Notes under the pieces: model-generated | What the model was told of the DNA's origin: nothing | Databases searched by the model: none | Seen by the model: only the letters and a program-made list of their open reading frames with translations | Translations under genes and position numbers: made by a program | NCBI GenBank assembly: GCA_028583415.1 | Contig: CM053267.1 | Location: 26,894,902-26,958,901, forward strand | DNA length: 64,000 nucleotides | Reading direction: 5' to 3' | Origin: Protea cynaroides | Taxonomy: Eukaryota > Streptophyta > Magnoliopsida > Proteales > Proteaceae | Shown: in pieces, positions 31,614-44,182 of the stretch | Layout: every line of letters starts with the position of its first letter | Position numbering within the stretch: the first letter of the stretch is position 1

Positions 31614-33958
31614 TGTCACATCCTAATTCTAAACCAACCAGAATGGTGTGATGAACCATCCATAGACCAATGGTTCAACCAGGATCTCGTATAGACCGTG
31701 CTCATTCGATTAAATCAGATACATTCTACAAGCAAAATCAGAGTAAATAAACGATAGCGGAAGTCTTTAATACTAATGAACTGAGTATCTGACAGTAATA
31801 GCATAATTACGTATCCAATTATCTCCAATATACCTCAAGACATAAAATAAAATAAAATAATCAATTACATGTTCCCATAACTAAACAACTAAGCTAATAA
31901 AAAAATACATAAGTTGCACTCACACGACGAATCATGTGCATTTTCTTTAGCTTCTACGTCCATCGCAACAACGTCTTCATACGTCGGCGCATTCATATAT
32001 TCTTCAACAGTAGGACCTGCATTAAGAACTAAAAATATTTGACGTTGAAAGGGTGAACACACATCACGGCTTAGTGAGCAAACAAAACAATGCAACAAAC
32101 ATATGCATGCATTCAATTTATATCTTTGGTCTGATTTTTAAGTTTGCAATGTGCTATAGAACGGTTTGGTGGCCGCCGCACCTCTATTCATGAGTGTGTA
32201 AATCCGTCCAATGGATCAAACACCATTGCCATCCCACATGTACCCACCATGGAATAGAGATAGAGCTAAAGTGTCCGGATCAAACACCGCCAACACTTTC
32301 CCTGATGCCTTACCCATACCAATATGTAAGCCCCTATTGGAGAGGGCTTGCAAACTGGGCTCGCAACTAACCAATCCTAATGCCAAGAAGTGTATCAAAG
32401 GCCTCACCCCGCATCCCTCAATACGTCCATAGAGATAGAGCTAAGGCCCCTCGGTAGAGTCAGAGACCACACGGTCTGAGACCACCTCCCCTGATGCCCT
32501 ATGACGTAATAGTTCTGCTAAGGTAATGGTAATACGATGATATTAATGGGCAAGGCTTGAGTAGAGATAGAGCTAGAGTCTGGTGATGAGGTCAAAGACC
32601 ACCATGCTACGTCCTCCCCCTGATGCTCCACTCGCATCCAACATATCAACCACACACATACATTCGCATGCCTATTCCTAGCATCATCATCATCATCATG
32701 TTATAAATAAATAGAATTAAATATGCATGAATAGTAATAACACGAATATTAGATGACATCTGAGATGCACATACAAGCATATAATCAATCATGGCATTGG
32801 ACTCAATAAAGTAAACGATTTATTATTATCTAATTAGTTTAGGTCTTGTTCCCTCACCTTTAATCGATGGTTGTTCCTCTTTCAAGCTTTGTAAATTACT
32901 TTTGGACCACGTAGAAACCTAATAAATTTATGAATTCTAAGTTAGAGTTCATATTATTAATTATAGTGTTTAAATGTCCCATCTGGAATCATTCAGACCT
33001 CCAGAAGCTGAGTGGTCATAGGTGTGGCTGCACCTATGGTCTCAGTTTCTGCGACCACAGGGTGTGTGGTCGATACGTGTGGTCGCATATCTTGCGACCA
33101 CACACATGCGACCATACCCTCCCTGGAAACTTCCCGAGGGCGTGTGGCCAACACATGTGCCTCGTGTGGTCGACCATAGTGCCACCACACGAGTGTTTGG
33201 TCGACTTTCATTCTCAGTCTAACCCCTTCATGATTTGATTCCTTGAATTATCACTAAGGTCCTTCCTATGATTGATCTATGGCCTTAATTTTATATTTTT
33301 CACAATTATCTACTCTAACCTACTCTTCATGGATTTCCTTTGAGTTTCCATCTATGGGTCTAATGGTTGAGATCCTACTTTGTATCAATACTTACTCTAT
33401 GATCTATTCTAGGAATTCAACTAATGTAAGGGATGTTTTCATACCTTAAACTTGATGAAGAATTAGAGCTCTCTCAGAAATTCCTTCTCTTAGTCTTCCT
33501 CTTTAATTCTCCTTCTCTTCCTATTTCTCTCTTTCTCTCACTTTCTGTTTGAGTTTTAAAAGAATGAAAGAGGCTAAAGGACGTCCTATATATAGAGAAA
33601 AATCCTCCATATAAAGTCTTACTTTGATTAGGAAAGAACCCCCTTCAGATTAGGAAGGTTTCCTAATTTTGGAGTCAATTATACCATCGTTTGGTCCCAC
33701 ATGGGTCACAAGATCCGTCGACCACACGCCCCAAATCTGTGACCACACGTCCCAGACTCCAGTGGTCTCATTATTCTGAGGTGTGGTCGACCACACCTAT
33801 TTAGGTATGCGACCACACGTCTGAATTAGATGATTCATGGTTCGAATTACATACCTAGCCTTGTGGTTTCTTCACGCACTTGGTCTGCTTGGTCTGACCA
33901 TGATAGGAGGACCTGCTACAAGTTGGTAAGATCAGATTAGTATGATATGGGTCTTACA
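31614..33958 (-). repeat. Solo LTR E inserted in LTR D
   Basis: 2345 bp, minus orientation, TG...CA ends and a perfect CCTAG target duplication; no internal region. Its words are GTGTGGTCGACC/GCGACCACAC at about 33020-33210 and 33715-33830, a third vocabulary at the same places as in A and C. TATA-like CTATATATAG at 33586-33595 (minus). Donor AAG|GTGAGG at 32858/32857, acceptor at 32029. Stem-loop at 32209-32228: CAATGG/CCATTG arms with loop ATCAAACA. Confidence 0.92.
31889..32029 (-). CDS. LTR-encoded conserved frame (E)
   Basis: 46 codons plus stop: NAG, T-x-EEY, NAP-x-Y, AMDVEA, HDSSCEC, with a C terminus two codons longer than in A/C. By chance the frame also extends upstream to an ATG at 32116 through the predicted intron end. 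Intact in a solo LTR. Confidence 0.42.
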   Translation of the reverse strand, partial: VLNAGPTVEEYMNAPTYEDVVAMDVEAKENAHDSSCECNLCIFLLA

Positions 33959-34418
33959 CCTAGTGCTATCAGTATGGTCGGTATGGTTGATCGGTATGCC
34001 TCCGGAAGGCCACCAACTTGGTGTTCATCTTCTGTCGATCATCGCACATGACTTCTAGGGTTCCTTCATGCATTCTAGACCTGAGCAATGTAATAGGGTT
34101 TGTTTTATCTTTCATTCAAGTCCTACGTTCTAAGAAACCTTAGTTTAGAATTCAAATCGAGGGTTTATCAACTGAATTAGGGTTTAACGGTAAATTAGGA
34201 TTTTAGATCAATACCTAGCCTTACATGGTTTTGATCAAACATCAACAACACTTAACCTAGAGAAAAATACAGGCACTTACCATTGGTTCATGAACTATGG
34301 TGTTCTTCGTGCAACAGAATCTCCTCTTTTACCTTTCTCAACTCCTTTCTCCTCTTTAGATCTCCTTCTCCTTTCTAGGGTTTGTGATAATCAATCAAAG
34401 AGGTTTAAGGAGGTTAGG
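33959..34418 (-). repeat. LTR fragment D, second part
   Basis: Continuation of D after E, starting with the second CCTAG copy. It has further GGTCGGTATGG/GATCGGTATG words (about 33975-34000) and a CT-rich stretch (GA-rich leader on the minus strand). It ends about 300 bp short of the LTR start where element F begins at 34419. Confidence 0.8.
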
Positions 34419-36672
34419 TGTCACACCCCAATTCTGTACCATTCAGAACGGTGTGATGAACCGCTAATAAACCAACGGTTCAACCAGGATCTCTAATAGG
34501 CTATGTCCATTAAAAATAAAATCATACACATTCACAACCATAATCAGAATAAATACACAATAGCGGAAGTCTTATAGTAAATGAACTGAGAATTCTAACT
34601 GTAATAATCATAAATAAAATATCAAGTTATTATTGTATCAACTGAGACATAAGTAAATAAAATATCAATTACATTCCTTTAATAATTCAAATGAAAATCT
34701 AATCGAATACGCATGAGTTGCACTCGCATGAGGGGTCATACGTATCCTCTAAGTCTTCGGCTTCCATCGCAGCAACACGCCCGTACACTGGAGCATTTAT
34801 ATAATCTTCGATAGTGGTACCTGCATCATCAACTAAAAATATTCGACGTCGAGAGGGTGAGCGCACATCATGGCTCAGTGAACAAACAAAACAATGCAAC
34901 AAACATATGCATGCATTCAATTCATATCTTTAGTCTGGTAAATAAGTCTGCAATGTGCTATAGAAAGGATAGGTGGCCGCCGCACCTCTATACACAAGTG
35001 TGTGAAGCCGCCCAAAGGTAACGTTTATTGTCGTCCCACATGCACCCACCATGGACAATGTACACACAAAGGTCACGTTTATTGCTGTACCAGTTGTCCA
35101 TACCAACACATAAGCCCCTACTGGCGAGGGCTTGCAAACTGGGCTTGCAACTAACCTATCCTAATGCCAAATAGTGTATCCAAGGCCTCACCCCAGCATC
35201 CCTCAATACGTCCATAGAGATAGGGCTAAGGCCCCCTGACAGAGTCTGAGACTACACAGTCCGAGACCACCTCCTCTCATACCCTATGACGTAATAGTTC
35301 TGCTAAGTTAATGACGATACGACGATGTCAATGGACAAGACTTGAGTTAGAGATAGAGCTAGAGTGCTGAGGCCCGACCTATGACACCCCCCCTGATACT
35401 CACTCGCGTCAAGCACACCAACCACACATATTCACATGCCTATTCCTATCATCATCATCATCATCATCATGTTATAAACAATAATTAAAATATGTATGAA
35501 CAATAATAATAGAAATATTGGATGACATGTTGAATTTACATGCAGGCATACACGCATAGAATCAATCATGGCATTGGACTCAAGAATAAAAATAGTTTAT
35601 TATTAACCAATTAGTTTAGGTCTTGTTTTCTCACCTTTGCTTGATCGTAGATCCTCTTTTAAGCTTTAGGAATCAACTTAAGATCAATATTATATCATTA
35701 GAAGACCTAATCAAGTCGATATAATTTAATTAGAATTAATTATGATTTTAAAAAGCCTACTGTTAACTGGGGGTCGATGCCAGGGTCGGAGTTTCCATCG
35801 ACCCTGGGTGCTACCACCCAGATTCTGGAATTCTCGAACACTGGGGGTCGATTATCAGGGTCTGGTAGGGTCGATTGGCCATCGACCCCCGTGCGACCCC
35901 CCGTGGGTTTAGTCAAAATTCTCATCCTACAGTCCATTCTTCGTGTTTGGGGTCCAATGGCTTGCTTCTACAATCCATTCCATACATGTTATATGGTCTA
36001 GAGCCGTAGTTTATTCACCTATATGGCTTTTATGATTTCTCCCATCGTTTTCCATGAAAACCTAACCATGGGTGGATGATTTGGGTTTCTCCTAGACCAT
36101 ACCCTCTTCACTATCTATTCTAAGGTCTGTAGAATTACATGGAGCTAGTATCCATACCAAAGAATTAGGCTTGTTTCGCTGAAGCCTTCTCTTTGATCTT
36201 CTTCTCCACTTTCCTTCTCTTCTCTTTCTCTTCTCCTTCTCTTCTCTTTCTCTTAATCCAATTAGGGTTCTAAAAGGAGTAAAAGTGGCTTAGGGATGTC
36301 CTATTTATAGAGTAGAAACTCCCAAAATAAGTCCCATTGAGATTAGGAAAGAGTCCCATTGAAATTTGGAAAGTTCCCAATTCACGGTTTCTATCGACAG
36401 ACTGGGGGTTGATGAGGGGGTCGGAGATCCCGTCGACCCCTGGTTCTAAAATGTCCAACCCCCGGTTAAAAACTCAGGGTCTGACATTTATACTGGGGGG
36501 TCCGACCCTGCCTTGCCGGGTATGCGACCCTCCCCCTTATTTTAGTGTTTTTGGGTCAGTTTAATACCTGGGATCGTGATCTCCCTCACGCACTTGATCC
36601 ATTTGGCTCGACCATGATGGGTAGACCTAGTTCAAGGTGGTAAGATCGGGTTAGTTCGATACGGGTCTTACA
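34419..36672 (-). repeat. 3' LTR of element F
   Basis: 2254 bp. GGTCGA words at about 35770-35905 and 36405-36535, TATA box 36301-36309, donor AAG|GTGAG at 35635/35634, acceptor at 34833. Loop motifs appear as reverse complements near 35020 and 35070. GAT microsatellite about 35449-35470. Confidence 0.92.
34699..34833 (-). CDS. LTR-encoded conserved 44-codon frame (F 3' LTR)
   Basis: Intact: DDAG, T-x-EDY-x-NAP-x-Y, VAAME, then DPSCECNSC and TAG. Here the frame is also open upstream to an ATG at 34920 through the end of the predicted intron, giving 73 codons, but that extension is not conserved in A or C. Confidence 0.48.
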   Translation of the reverse strand, partial: VDDAGTTIEDYINAPVYGRVAAMEAEDLEDTYDPSCECNSCVFD

Positions 36673-39600
36673 ACTCCCCCCTACTTATAAAAATTTCATC
36701 CCCGAAATTGTACATACCTTCCGAGTCAAATAAATGAGGATATTACTTTCGCATAGCATTCTCTTCTTCCCATGTAATTTCTTCCATATCTCTACTTTTC
36801 CAGGAGACCTTAACATAATAGATATCATGGTTGCGTAGTCATTGAACCTTCCGACTAGTGATTTCAGTTGGTGCTACTTCAAATGTTAAATCTTCAGTCA
36901 AATCAGGTAAGTCTATTGTCAAAACGTACGTCGGATCCTTGACATACTTCTTCAATAAGGAAATGTGAAATACGTCATGCACACTTGACATAGATGGTGG
37001 TAGTGCTAACTAATAAGCCACTTTTCCACGTTTGGCTAGAATCTCATATGGCCCGACATATCTTGGATTTAGTTTCCCTTTCTGTCTGAACCGTTTCAAT
37101 CCTCGCATAGGCGATACTTTTAAGAATACTTTATCACCCACGACGAACTCAAGGTCTCGGCGTCGGGTATCGGCATATTGCTTCTGACGATTCTGAGCTG
37201 TTCTCACTCTTTCTTTGATAATGTCGACCACTCGACAAGTCTTTTCAATAAATTTTGGTCCAACAATACTACGTTCCCCAACCTCATTCCAAAACAAAAG
37301 AGTTCGAAACTTTCTGTCATACAGTGCTTTATAGGGTGACATCTGTATAGTAACCTGGTAGCTGTTATTATAAGCAAACTCAATCATTGGTAACTTTTCA
37401 TCCCATGATCCTTTAAAATCAATTTTACATGCTCGAAGCATATCTTCTAGAATCTGAATTGTACGCACTGACTGTCCATCTGTCCGTGGGTGGAATGCAG
37501 TACTAAACTTCAATGTTGTACCCATAGCCTTTTGCAATCCTTTCCAAAACTTTAAAGTAAATCGTGGATCTCTATTGAATACAATACTTTCGGGTACACC
37601 ATGTAATCGCACAATGTTATCCACATACAGCTTAGCTAACCTTTCCAGTGTATACTGAGGTCGTATAGGTATAAAGTGAGCTGTTTTAGTTTGGCGATCT
37701 ACAATCACCCAAACTGCGTCAATTACTCGAGGAGTCAATGGTAATCCTGTGACGAAGTCCATAGTGATGCAGTCCCATTTCCATGCTAGTTCTGGTAACG
37801 GCTGTAACAGTCCTGCCGGTCTTTGTCGTGCAGCCTTTACTTTCTGACAATTTAGGCATTGAGACAGGAACTTAGTTACATCTGCTTTCATTCCTCTCCA
37901 CCAATATAATTTCTTTAGATCATGATACATTTTTGTACTTCCAGGATTATTGAATAGATGGTGGTATGGGCTTCTTTCATCAATCGGTGTCTAATGTCCA
38001 AGTTTTCTGTTTCGGGTACACATATTCTTCCTTTGTATTTCAGTACCTTTTCTTCGTCCAAGGTGAACTCAGGGTTAGCCCTACCTTTTTCGATGTCCTC
38101 TTGTACCATTCTTAGGTAAGGGTCTGATTTGATAGCTGTCTTCACTTCATCAACTATATCCGGTATAATCTTCAATGCGGCAAACATATTTAAAAACCGT
38201 TGAATAAACCCTTGGTTGGCTGATCCATCTGGTGCATCTATCACAAACTGCTCATTACCGTGGTTGAATACCATTCCGGTAGTACACATTGCGGCAGTTG
38301 TGCTAACTCTCCTTGAGATTTTATCATTGCCTTTCTACTCAACGCATCTGCTACTACATTAGCTTTCCCCGAATGATACTGGATATCACAATCATAGTCT
38401 TTCAATAGTTTCAGCCATCTTCTTTGTCTCATATTCAGCTCCTTCTAATTAAATAGATAAGTAAGACTTTTATGGTCTGATTTAATCTAAAATTTCTCTT
38501 CGTACAGATAATGTCTCCATATTTTGACAGCATGTACTACTGCCGCTAGTTCCAAATCATGAGTGGATAGTTCTTCTCATGTGTCTTCAGTTGTCTTGAG
38601 GCATAAGCAATTACTTGTTCTACTTGCATAAGTACACATCCTAATCCCAGTCCTGACGCATCGGTGTACAAGATAAATGGTTGTCCTGGAATCGGGATGG
38701 TCAAGATTGGAGCTGATATCAATCTAGCCTTCAAGATTTGAAAACTCTTCTCGCATTTGTCCGTCCAAACAAACTTCTCGCCCTCTTAGTTAAGCTGGTG
38801 TGAGGTACGGCAATTCGGGAATAGTCTTCCACAAATCGTCGATAATATCCAGCTAGACCCAGAAAAGTTTTAATTTTTGCAACGCTCTTTGGTGCTTCCC
38901 ACTTTACGATAGCCTCGATCTTGCTGGGATCCACTTTAATTCCTTCAGCGGAAACTACATGGCCTAGAAATGCGACTTCCTTTAGCCAAAACTCACACTT
39001 TGAAAATTTGGCGTAGAGCTTCTCCTTCCGTAGTCGCCGCAGTGCGACGTTTAAATTCTTAACAAGAGTTTCTTCATCTTTGGAGTAGACTAATATATCA
39101 TCAATGAATACAATGACTGACGTATCCAACATGTTGTCGAAAACCCGATTCATAAGTTCCATAAAGGTTGCTGGTGCGTTTGTCAATCCAAAAGACATGA
39201 CTAAAAATTTATAATGTCCGTATCTGGTCCTGAATGCTGTCTTGGGAATATCACCATCCTTAATCTTTAGTTGATGGTAGCCTCACTGAAGATCGATCTT
39301 GGAGAACACTTTGGCGCCTTGGAATTGATCGAACAGGTCATCGATGCGAGGCAATGGATATCGATTCTTGATTGTCAGTTTATTTAGTTCTCGATAGTCT
39401 ATACACAAGCAAACGCTACCGTCCTTTTTCTTCACGAATAATACTGTCGCTTCCCATGGTGATATACTAGGGTGAATGTAACCCTTGTCCAACAGTTCTT
39501 GTAGTTGTACTTTGAATTCCTTCAGTTCAGTAGGAGCCATTCGATAAGGTGCTTTCGATACTGGTGCGGCTCCTGGTATAAGATCTATAACGAACTCTAT

Positions 39601-40154
39601 TGCTCGGTCGGGTGGTAATCTTGATAATTCTTCAGAAAATAAGTCTGGATAGTCACGCACGACATCAATATCTTCCATTTGTGGTGCTTCCTTGGTAAGG
39701 TCGACCACAGATACTAAATACCCGACTGCTCCTTTCTCAAGGCACTTTTTAGCCTTTAGCGCAGAGAGTATGAGCTTTCGTTTACGGGGAAGTTTGGCTC
39801 CCGAAAAGCTGAACTCTGTTCCTTCTTTGTCTTTAAATGTCAGCTTCTTTTCGGCACACAACAGGTTTGCAGAATGCCGAACTAACCAGTCCATTCCCAA
39901 GATGACGTCAAAGTCTGCCATCTTAAGTTGGATCAAGGTTGCATCCAAGGTCTTTTCATCAATAAGAACTGGACATTGTCCATAACCTTTTTCTAACTCC
40001 ACTTCTAATCCCATAGGTGATCGTACAAGTAGTTTGCAGTCTAAAGATTTAAGGGATAGATTTAACTTCTTTCCAAATGTCACAGATATAAAGGAATGAG
40101 TAGCTCCTGAATCAAAGAGTACTCTGACGGGAATGCCATTAATAGGTACGATAC
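36668..40154 (-). pseudogene. pol of element F (PR-RT-RH-INT-chromodomain), broken
   Basis: Protease DSGATHSF near 40115; protease-RT open 40083-39283; RT core 39198-38731 with FIDDILVYS near 39095; RNase H 38734-38340 (YTDASG near 38665); integrase HHCC near 37960-37840 with CLNCQK intact; integrase core to about 37250 (MDF, NRDPRF, GQS-V-R, where the usual E of QSER is V); chromodomain about 36880-36735. Breaks: TGA near 39280, frameshifts near 38735 and 37925, TAG near 37008, TGA near 36845, TAA near 36755. The final TAA (36668-36670) lies in the LTR start. Confidence 0.88.
36673..36688 (-). other. Polypurine tract, element F
   Basis: Reverse complement reads ATAAGTAGGGGGGAGT, adjoining the 3' LTR start at 36672. 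Confidence 0.8.
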
Positions 40155-40227
40155 CTGTGATTTGTTTTGGTTTAGTCTACATGCTCATACAATGTAATAC
40201 AACTAACTTAAAGAATTTAAGTCATAC
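40155..40227 (-). other. Predicted gag-pol intron, element F
   Basis: 73 bp, GTATGA...AATCACAG on the minus strand, with GACTAAAC as a good branch-point candidate. Contains the gag stop. The length differs by 4 bp from A and B (69 bp), yet splicing restores the frame through the same Gly codon; sequences flanking it are conserved while the inside varies. Confidence 0.58.
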
Positions 40228-41494
40228 CTATGACCACATCTGGCAATGCGGCAACATCCTCAGAGGTAACTGCGTAAACTCGCCCTTGATATAGCTGCTT
40301 CTTGGGTTTAGGACATTCCCTTGCCATATGTCCCACTTGGTTGCAGTTAAAACATTTTATCCCTTCAGTAGTTGGCTTTTGTTGCTGTTGAGCTACGGGA
40401 GTAGTCTTGGTTGCAGCGGTATAGCCTTGAGCATGGAAGGGTTCGAATGTCTTGTTATTTCCTCCATTATAAGAATTTCCAGCTGTCCTTTTTATACCTC
40501 TGTTTTGCATGAAATAACTCTCCTTCTGGCTCGATTCTATAACTCAAGCAATTTGTGCCGCTTCATTATAGATTTTCTTTTCATGTCCCAGAATGTGCTC
40601 GCGGATGCTTCCCCTAAGTCCCATGACAAACCTTCGGGTCTTTGTGGTTTCTTCTTGCATACTGGTGGGTGCAAAGAAGAACAGCTCTTCATAACGCTGT
40701 TGATACGCATCCACCGTCATCTGCCCCTGATATAAACTCAGGAACTCCCTTTCCATAGAATCTCTGAAACTTCTCAAAAAGTACTTCTCAAAGAACGCCT
40801 CCTTATAAATATCCCAAGTCAGTTGGGCGTGCTTTGTTAATAAATAAGTCCTGGTAGACCTCCACCAATGGTGTTCATCTGCTTTCAGTATAAAGGTGGC
40901 GCACAACACTTTTTCTTCTTCATTTAGTGTCATCATCATAAAATTCCTTTCCATTTCATCAACCCAGTGTGCCGGCCATAAAGGATCTGCTGGCTTGCCA
41001 TTAAATTCTCTAGGCTTCAGTTTCAGAAAACGCTCCACCAGTCTGGAGTGGTCTAGTGGCTGCGGAACATACGCTCCATACATAGGTGGTTGGTATTGAT
41101 ATCCACCTTGAACTATCTCAGAATTTTGTACTTGAGCCTACATGATAGGAGTTTGAGGTGCGTGGGGTACTATGTTACTTCCCCCTGGTGCTGTGCTTGC
41201 CTGTCTTGCTGGCATTGGAGGTGTCTGTGCAGCTGGAGGAGTTATGCCTATGGTAGCTTGTATAGTGGCTTGTGCCTGTTGCATTTGCTGCAGCTGTTGG
41301 GCCAAGTTCATAATGACTGTGGCCAAGTCTGTAGGTGGAGCTGGTAGATTTATAGGATTTGTTTGCCCATTTATGACGGACGGTGCCGTATTCGTGTTCC
41401 CCTGTGTTTCTGGGTATGTCTGGCTATTCTCCCCTACAGGTGGTGGTGGTGGAATAGAGTTACGGCTCTGTCTGGTTACTCTGCGTCCCGCCAT
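40217..41494 (-). pseudogene. gag of element F, two stops
   Basis: Starts MAGRRVTRQSRNS at 41494; Pro- and Gln-rich N terminus (QQLQQMQQAQA), gag domain about 41060-40550, CCHC knuckle CNQVGHMAREC near 40350. Stops at about 41136 (TAG) and 40541 (TGA). Ends with a TAA at 40217 within the predicted intron. Closely related to B gag along its whole length. Confidence 0.87.
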
Positions 41495-42326
41495 TAATTA
41501 ATCTGACAGTGGAATTACCTGAAATCATTGAACACGAGAGACAATCATTAAATACCTCATTCTCATATTTTAAAACCACTAACAAATACAAATTTCAAAA
41601 TTTTCAGATCATTCTGTCGAAAATGCTTATTTTCACTGTAGGGTTGATGGTGGGGGTCGATGGGAGTCTGATCCTCAGTATGCGACCCTGGGAAATCACC
41701 AATTCTTCCTGAGAGCCGGGGGTCGATGGGGGGGGAGTCGGAGGATGTCCAACCCAGGGTGCGAGCCCTGGTTCTTTGTCAGATCACCGAGAGCCGAGGG
41801 TCGATGCGGGGGTCGATGGGTGGGTCGATAGTTTTAATCGAATTTTCTGACCCCCGGACTAAAAATCAGATTTTTAAGTTTCGATTCAAAGTCCATTTCC
41901 CATTCTTTCTTCTCCGCTTCGACTCATCTCGTCCCTCTGAGTTGCTACAGTGACAACTTCGATCCGTTGGTGGTTTGTACTCCTGGTTTCATCGTCTACA
42001 CCTCCGCTACAGGTATATCTTCTCCGTTTTCATGTTTTTAGGTTTCTTTACCTAGGTTTTTGCTCATATATCTCGTATTTTCCAAATTAAAAATTTTTCA
42101 ACCATAAAAATTAGATTTTTATTGGGGGATTTTGTTGTTGGTGACTCAAGGAACGAAAGCCCTAAAAAATATTTGAGTTTCATCGGTTGGTTATCGAGAA
42201 ACTTGAAATTTACTTTTTTTGACCTAATTTTGTCGAGATTTTGAATTTCTTGAAATTTCTTCCAATTCAATCTCGTTAGTTGAAATTTCCGACTGTATGA
42301 GTCTCACAGGATAGTTTAGGATCTAT
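41495..42326. promoter_or_regulatory. Divergent leader between gag and aORF (element F)
   Basis: GGGGTCGATGG words at about 41642-41840, matching the F LTR words; then a T-rich, ORF-free region up to the aORF leader-intron donor. The segment at about 42100-42250 has a conserved counterpart in the A and B leaders (FxHRLVIEK-like DNA on the minus strand, non-coding). Confidence 0.5.
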
Positions 42327-42454
42327 GTAAGTCCATCTGCCCACATGTATGGGTGAAAAGTGAGGCTTTTGACCAATTTACGTCGTTATTATGTCAAAAT
42401 TTTGGATTTTTCCTCTCTACTAAGCCATTAGTTGTTTTTCTTTCTTATTTGCAG
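42327..42454 (+). other. Predicted leader intron of F aORF
   Basis: Donor CTAT|GTAAGT at 42326/42327, acceptor TTATTTGCAG ending at 42454; 128 bp. The A ATG immediately downstream is not preserved in F. Confidence 0.55.
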
Positions 42455-43893
42455 ATACGAGGGCTCGTACCAAGGTACCCAGTGTTTGCGATTGTCTTTG
42501 CTTCTGTTCCACTCAAGCCGAGACACAGTATGCCCGCTACGCTCGTAAGAAAGTAGAGGGAGGCCGTAAAGTGGACTTGGCTAGCTTGACCTTGTTCAAT
42601 GTGGAGGGGGCCTTTGGTGATATGGGATGGCTCCCTGTCATCACTTATGACGCCTGTACCCGTCCTAACTTGGTATGCCAGTTCTACTGTAATCTCCAAG
42701 TGGTGGGAGATTACAATGATGTTGAGAGAGGTGGTGAGCTTCGGATCACCAGTTAGGTCAAGGGGGTTGATGTCTCATTCAACTATCGGCAGCTGGCCGA
42801 CTTGCTGGGTATCTCCTATGGCGGCCCCTTAGTATTCTGTGCCCCTGGAGAGCCCCGGTTCTTTTCTCTACAGATGAGAGCTGAGATAGATCCTCAGCTC
42901 ATCAGACCTGATCGTTGGGAGATGAAAGCGAGTTATCTGCGTTCAGATCCACGGGTATACTGCAAGATCATTCAGCATAACCTGATACCACATAGTGGTT
43001 ATTACGAGAGGGTCTCCCAGTTGACCTAGTACTTGTTGTACTGCATATGCACTAGGCAGCCCGTCTGCCTTCCCTATATCATCATGCGAATGATGATCAG
43101 TGCCACGTTGCCCAGTCACACTAGCAACCTTCCTTATGGACGCATGATCACTACCTTGCTTACCCGCCTGGGGGTTGATTTGTTGGATGAGAAGATTCAG
43201 GAGAAGTCCTTCTCATCGCCTCTTGATTGGGAGGCTATTTTCAAGATGGGCATGCGGGATGCCCAGGTCAGCGATGAGGAGAGGAACGCGATGGTGCGCC
43301 CTCGCACTCGAGTGGAGATGGCTGATGCTGAGGCAGCAGTAGCAGCCGCTGGAGCAGGGGTTCATGGGGATGATGATGATCGACTATACATGGATGTAGA
43401 TGCCATACCCCCTCCATCACCTACTCATGCTACTGGAGCTGGTCCATCTTCTTCAGCTGGTCCTTCGCATGTAGCTGGTCCTTCGTATGCTCCTTCTGAT
43501 GACATGATAAGGATCTTGCATGAGATACGAGAGACTCAATGTATGTTCGACTTAAGGATGGGAGAGCTTCTAGAGGCTCAGCGCTTGTTCGATCAGCGGG
43601 TGGGAGAGGTTCTGGTTGCCCAGCGCATGTCGGATCAGCGGGTGGGAGAGCTTCTAGCTGCTCAGCACGTGTCGGATCAGCGGATGGGAGAGCTTCTAGT
43701 TGCTCAGCATATGTCGGATCAGCGGATGGGAGAGCTGAGGGATGCTTAGCATGTGACTGACCAGCGGGTGGCTGATCTCACAGCTAGTCTCTAGACGACC
43801 CAGACTCAGATAGCTTGGTTGACTGGAGTCTACGCTGAGGACTATGATAGAGACTGTGAGGCACCGCCTCCCCCATCACCTCCAGCTTCTTGA
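42455..43893 (+). pseudogene. Antisense ORF (aORF) of element F, stops and lost start
   Basis: In one frame from ARTKVP (42467) to PPAS-TGA (43893). Same domain as in A/B: AFGDMGWLPVITYDACT, YRQLADLLGI, HNLIPHSGYYERVSQLT, LPYIIM, NLPYGRM, RLGVDL, DDDDR. The ATG present in A and B has changed. Internal stops: TAG 42754 (Tyr position), TAG 43027, TAG 43747 and TAG near 43791, the last three at Gln positions. The C-terminal part carries an expanded 14-residue repeat (43540-43760). It is the longest, least frameshifted copy after C. Confidence 0.72.
43541..43765 (+). repeat. 42-bp (14-residue) tandem repeats in F aORF
   Basis: About five units of DQR(M/V)GELLxAQxxS in tandem. 14 residues equal two heptads, with hydrophobics spaced as in a coiled coil. 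A and B have only diverged single versions (LRMEDLIDAQRV, DQRVADLTASL). Confidence 0.8.
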
Positions 43894-44167
43894 TGTATTT
43901 CTTTTATCTTTCTTTTTGTACTTCGGAGTAAGTGTCCGGCTTGTGGACTGTACTCTGCTTAAATCATATATATATAAACATTTATTCTCACATTTTGGTT
44001 GTATATAAATTTGTTTCTCATTTAATAGATGCATTATTTTCTTTCAATTTGGTCTCAAACAACACATATGCTTATGGTGTGTTATTATTACATCTTTTAA
44101 ATTTTTATCCTACCTCAGTTCACGACCTTTTGTGGAAGTATACGGTTTCACAGACAAGGCCTGAGAT

Positions 44168-44179
44168 GCTCTGATACCA
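44168..44179 (-). other. Primer-binding site, element F
   Basis: Reverse complement of TGGTATCAGAGC, three bases from the LTR end at 44183. Confidence 0.92.
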
Positions 44180-44182
44180 AGT

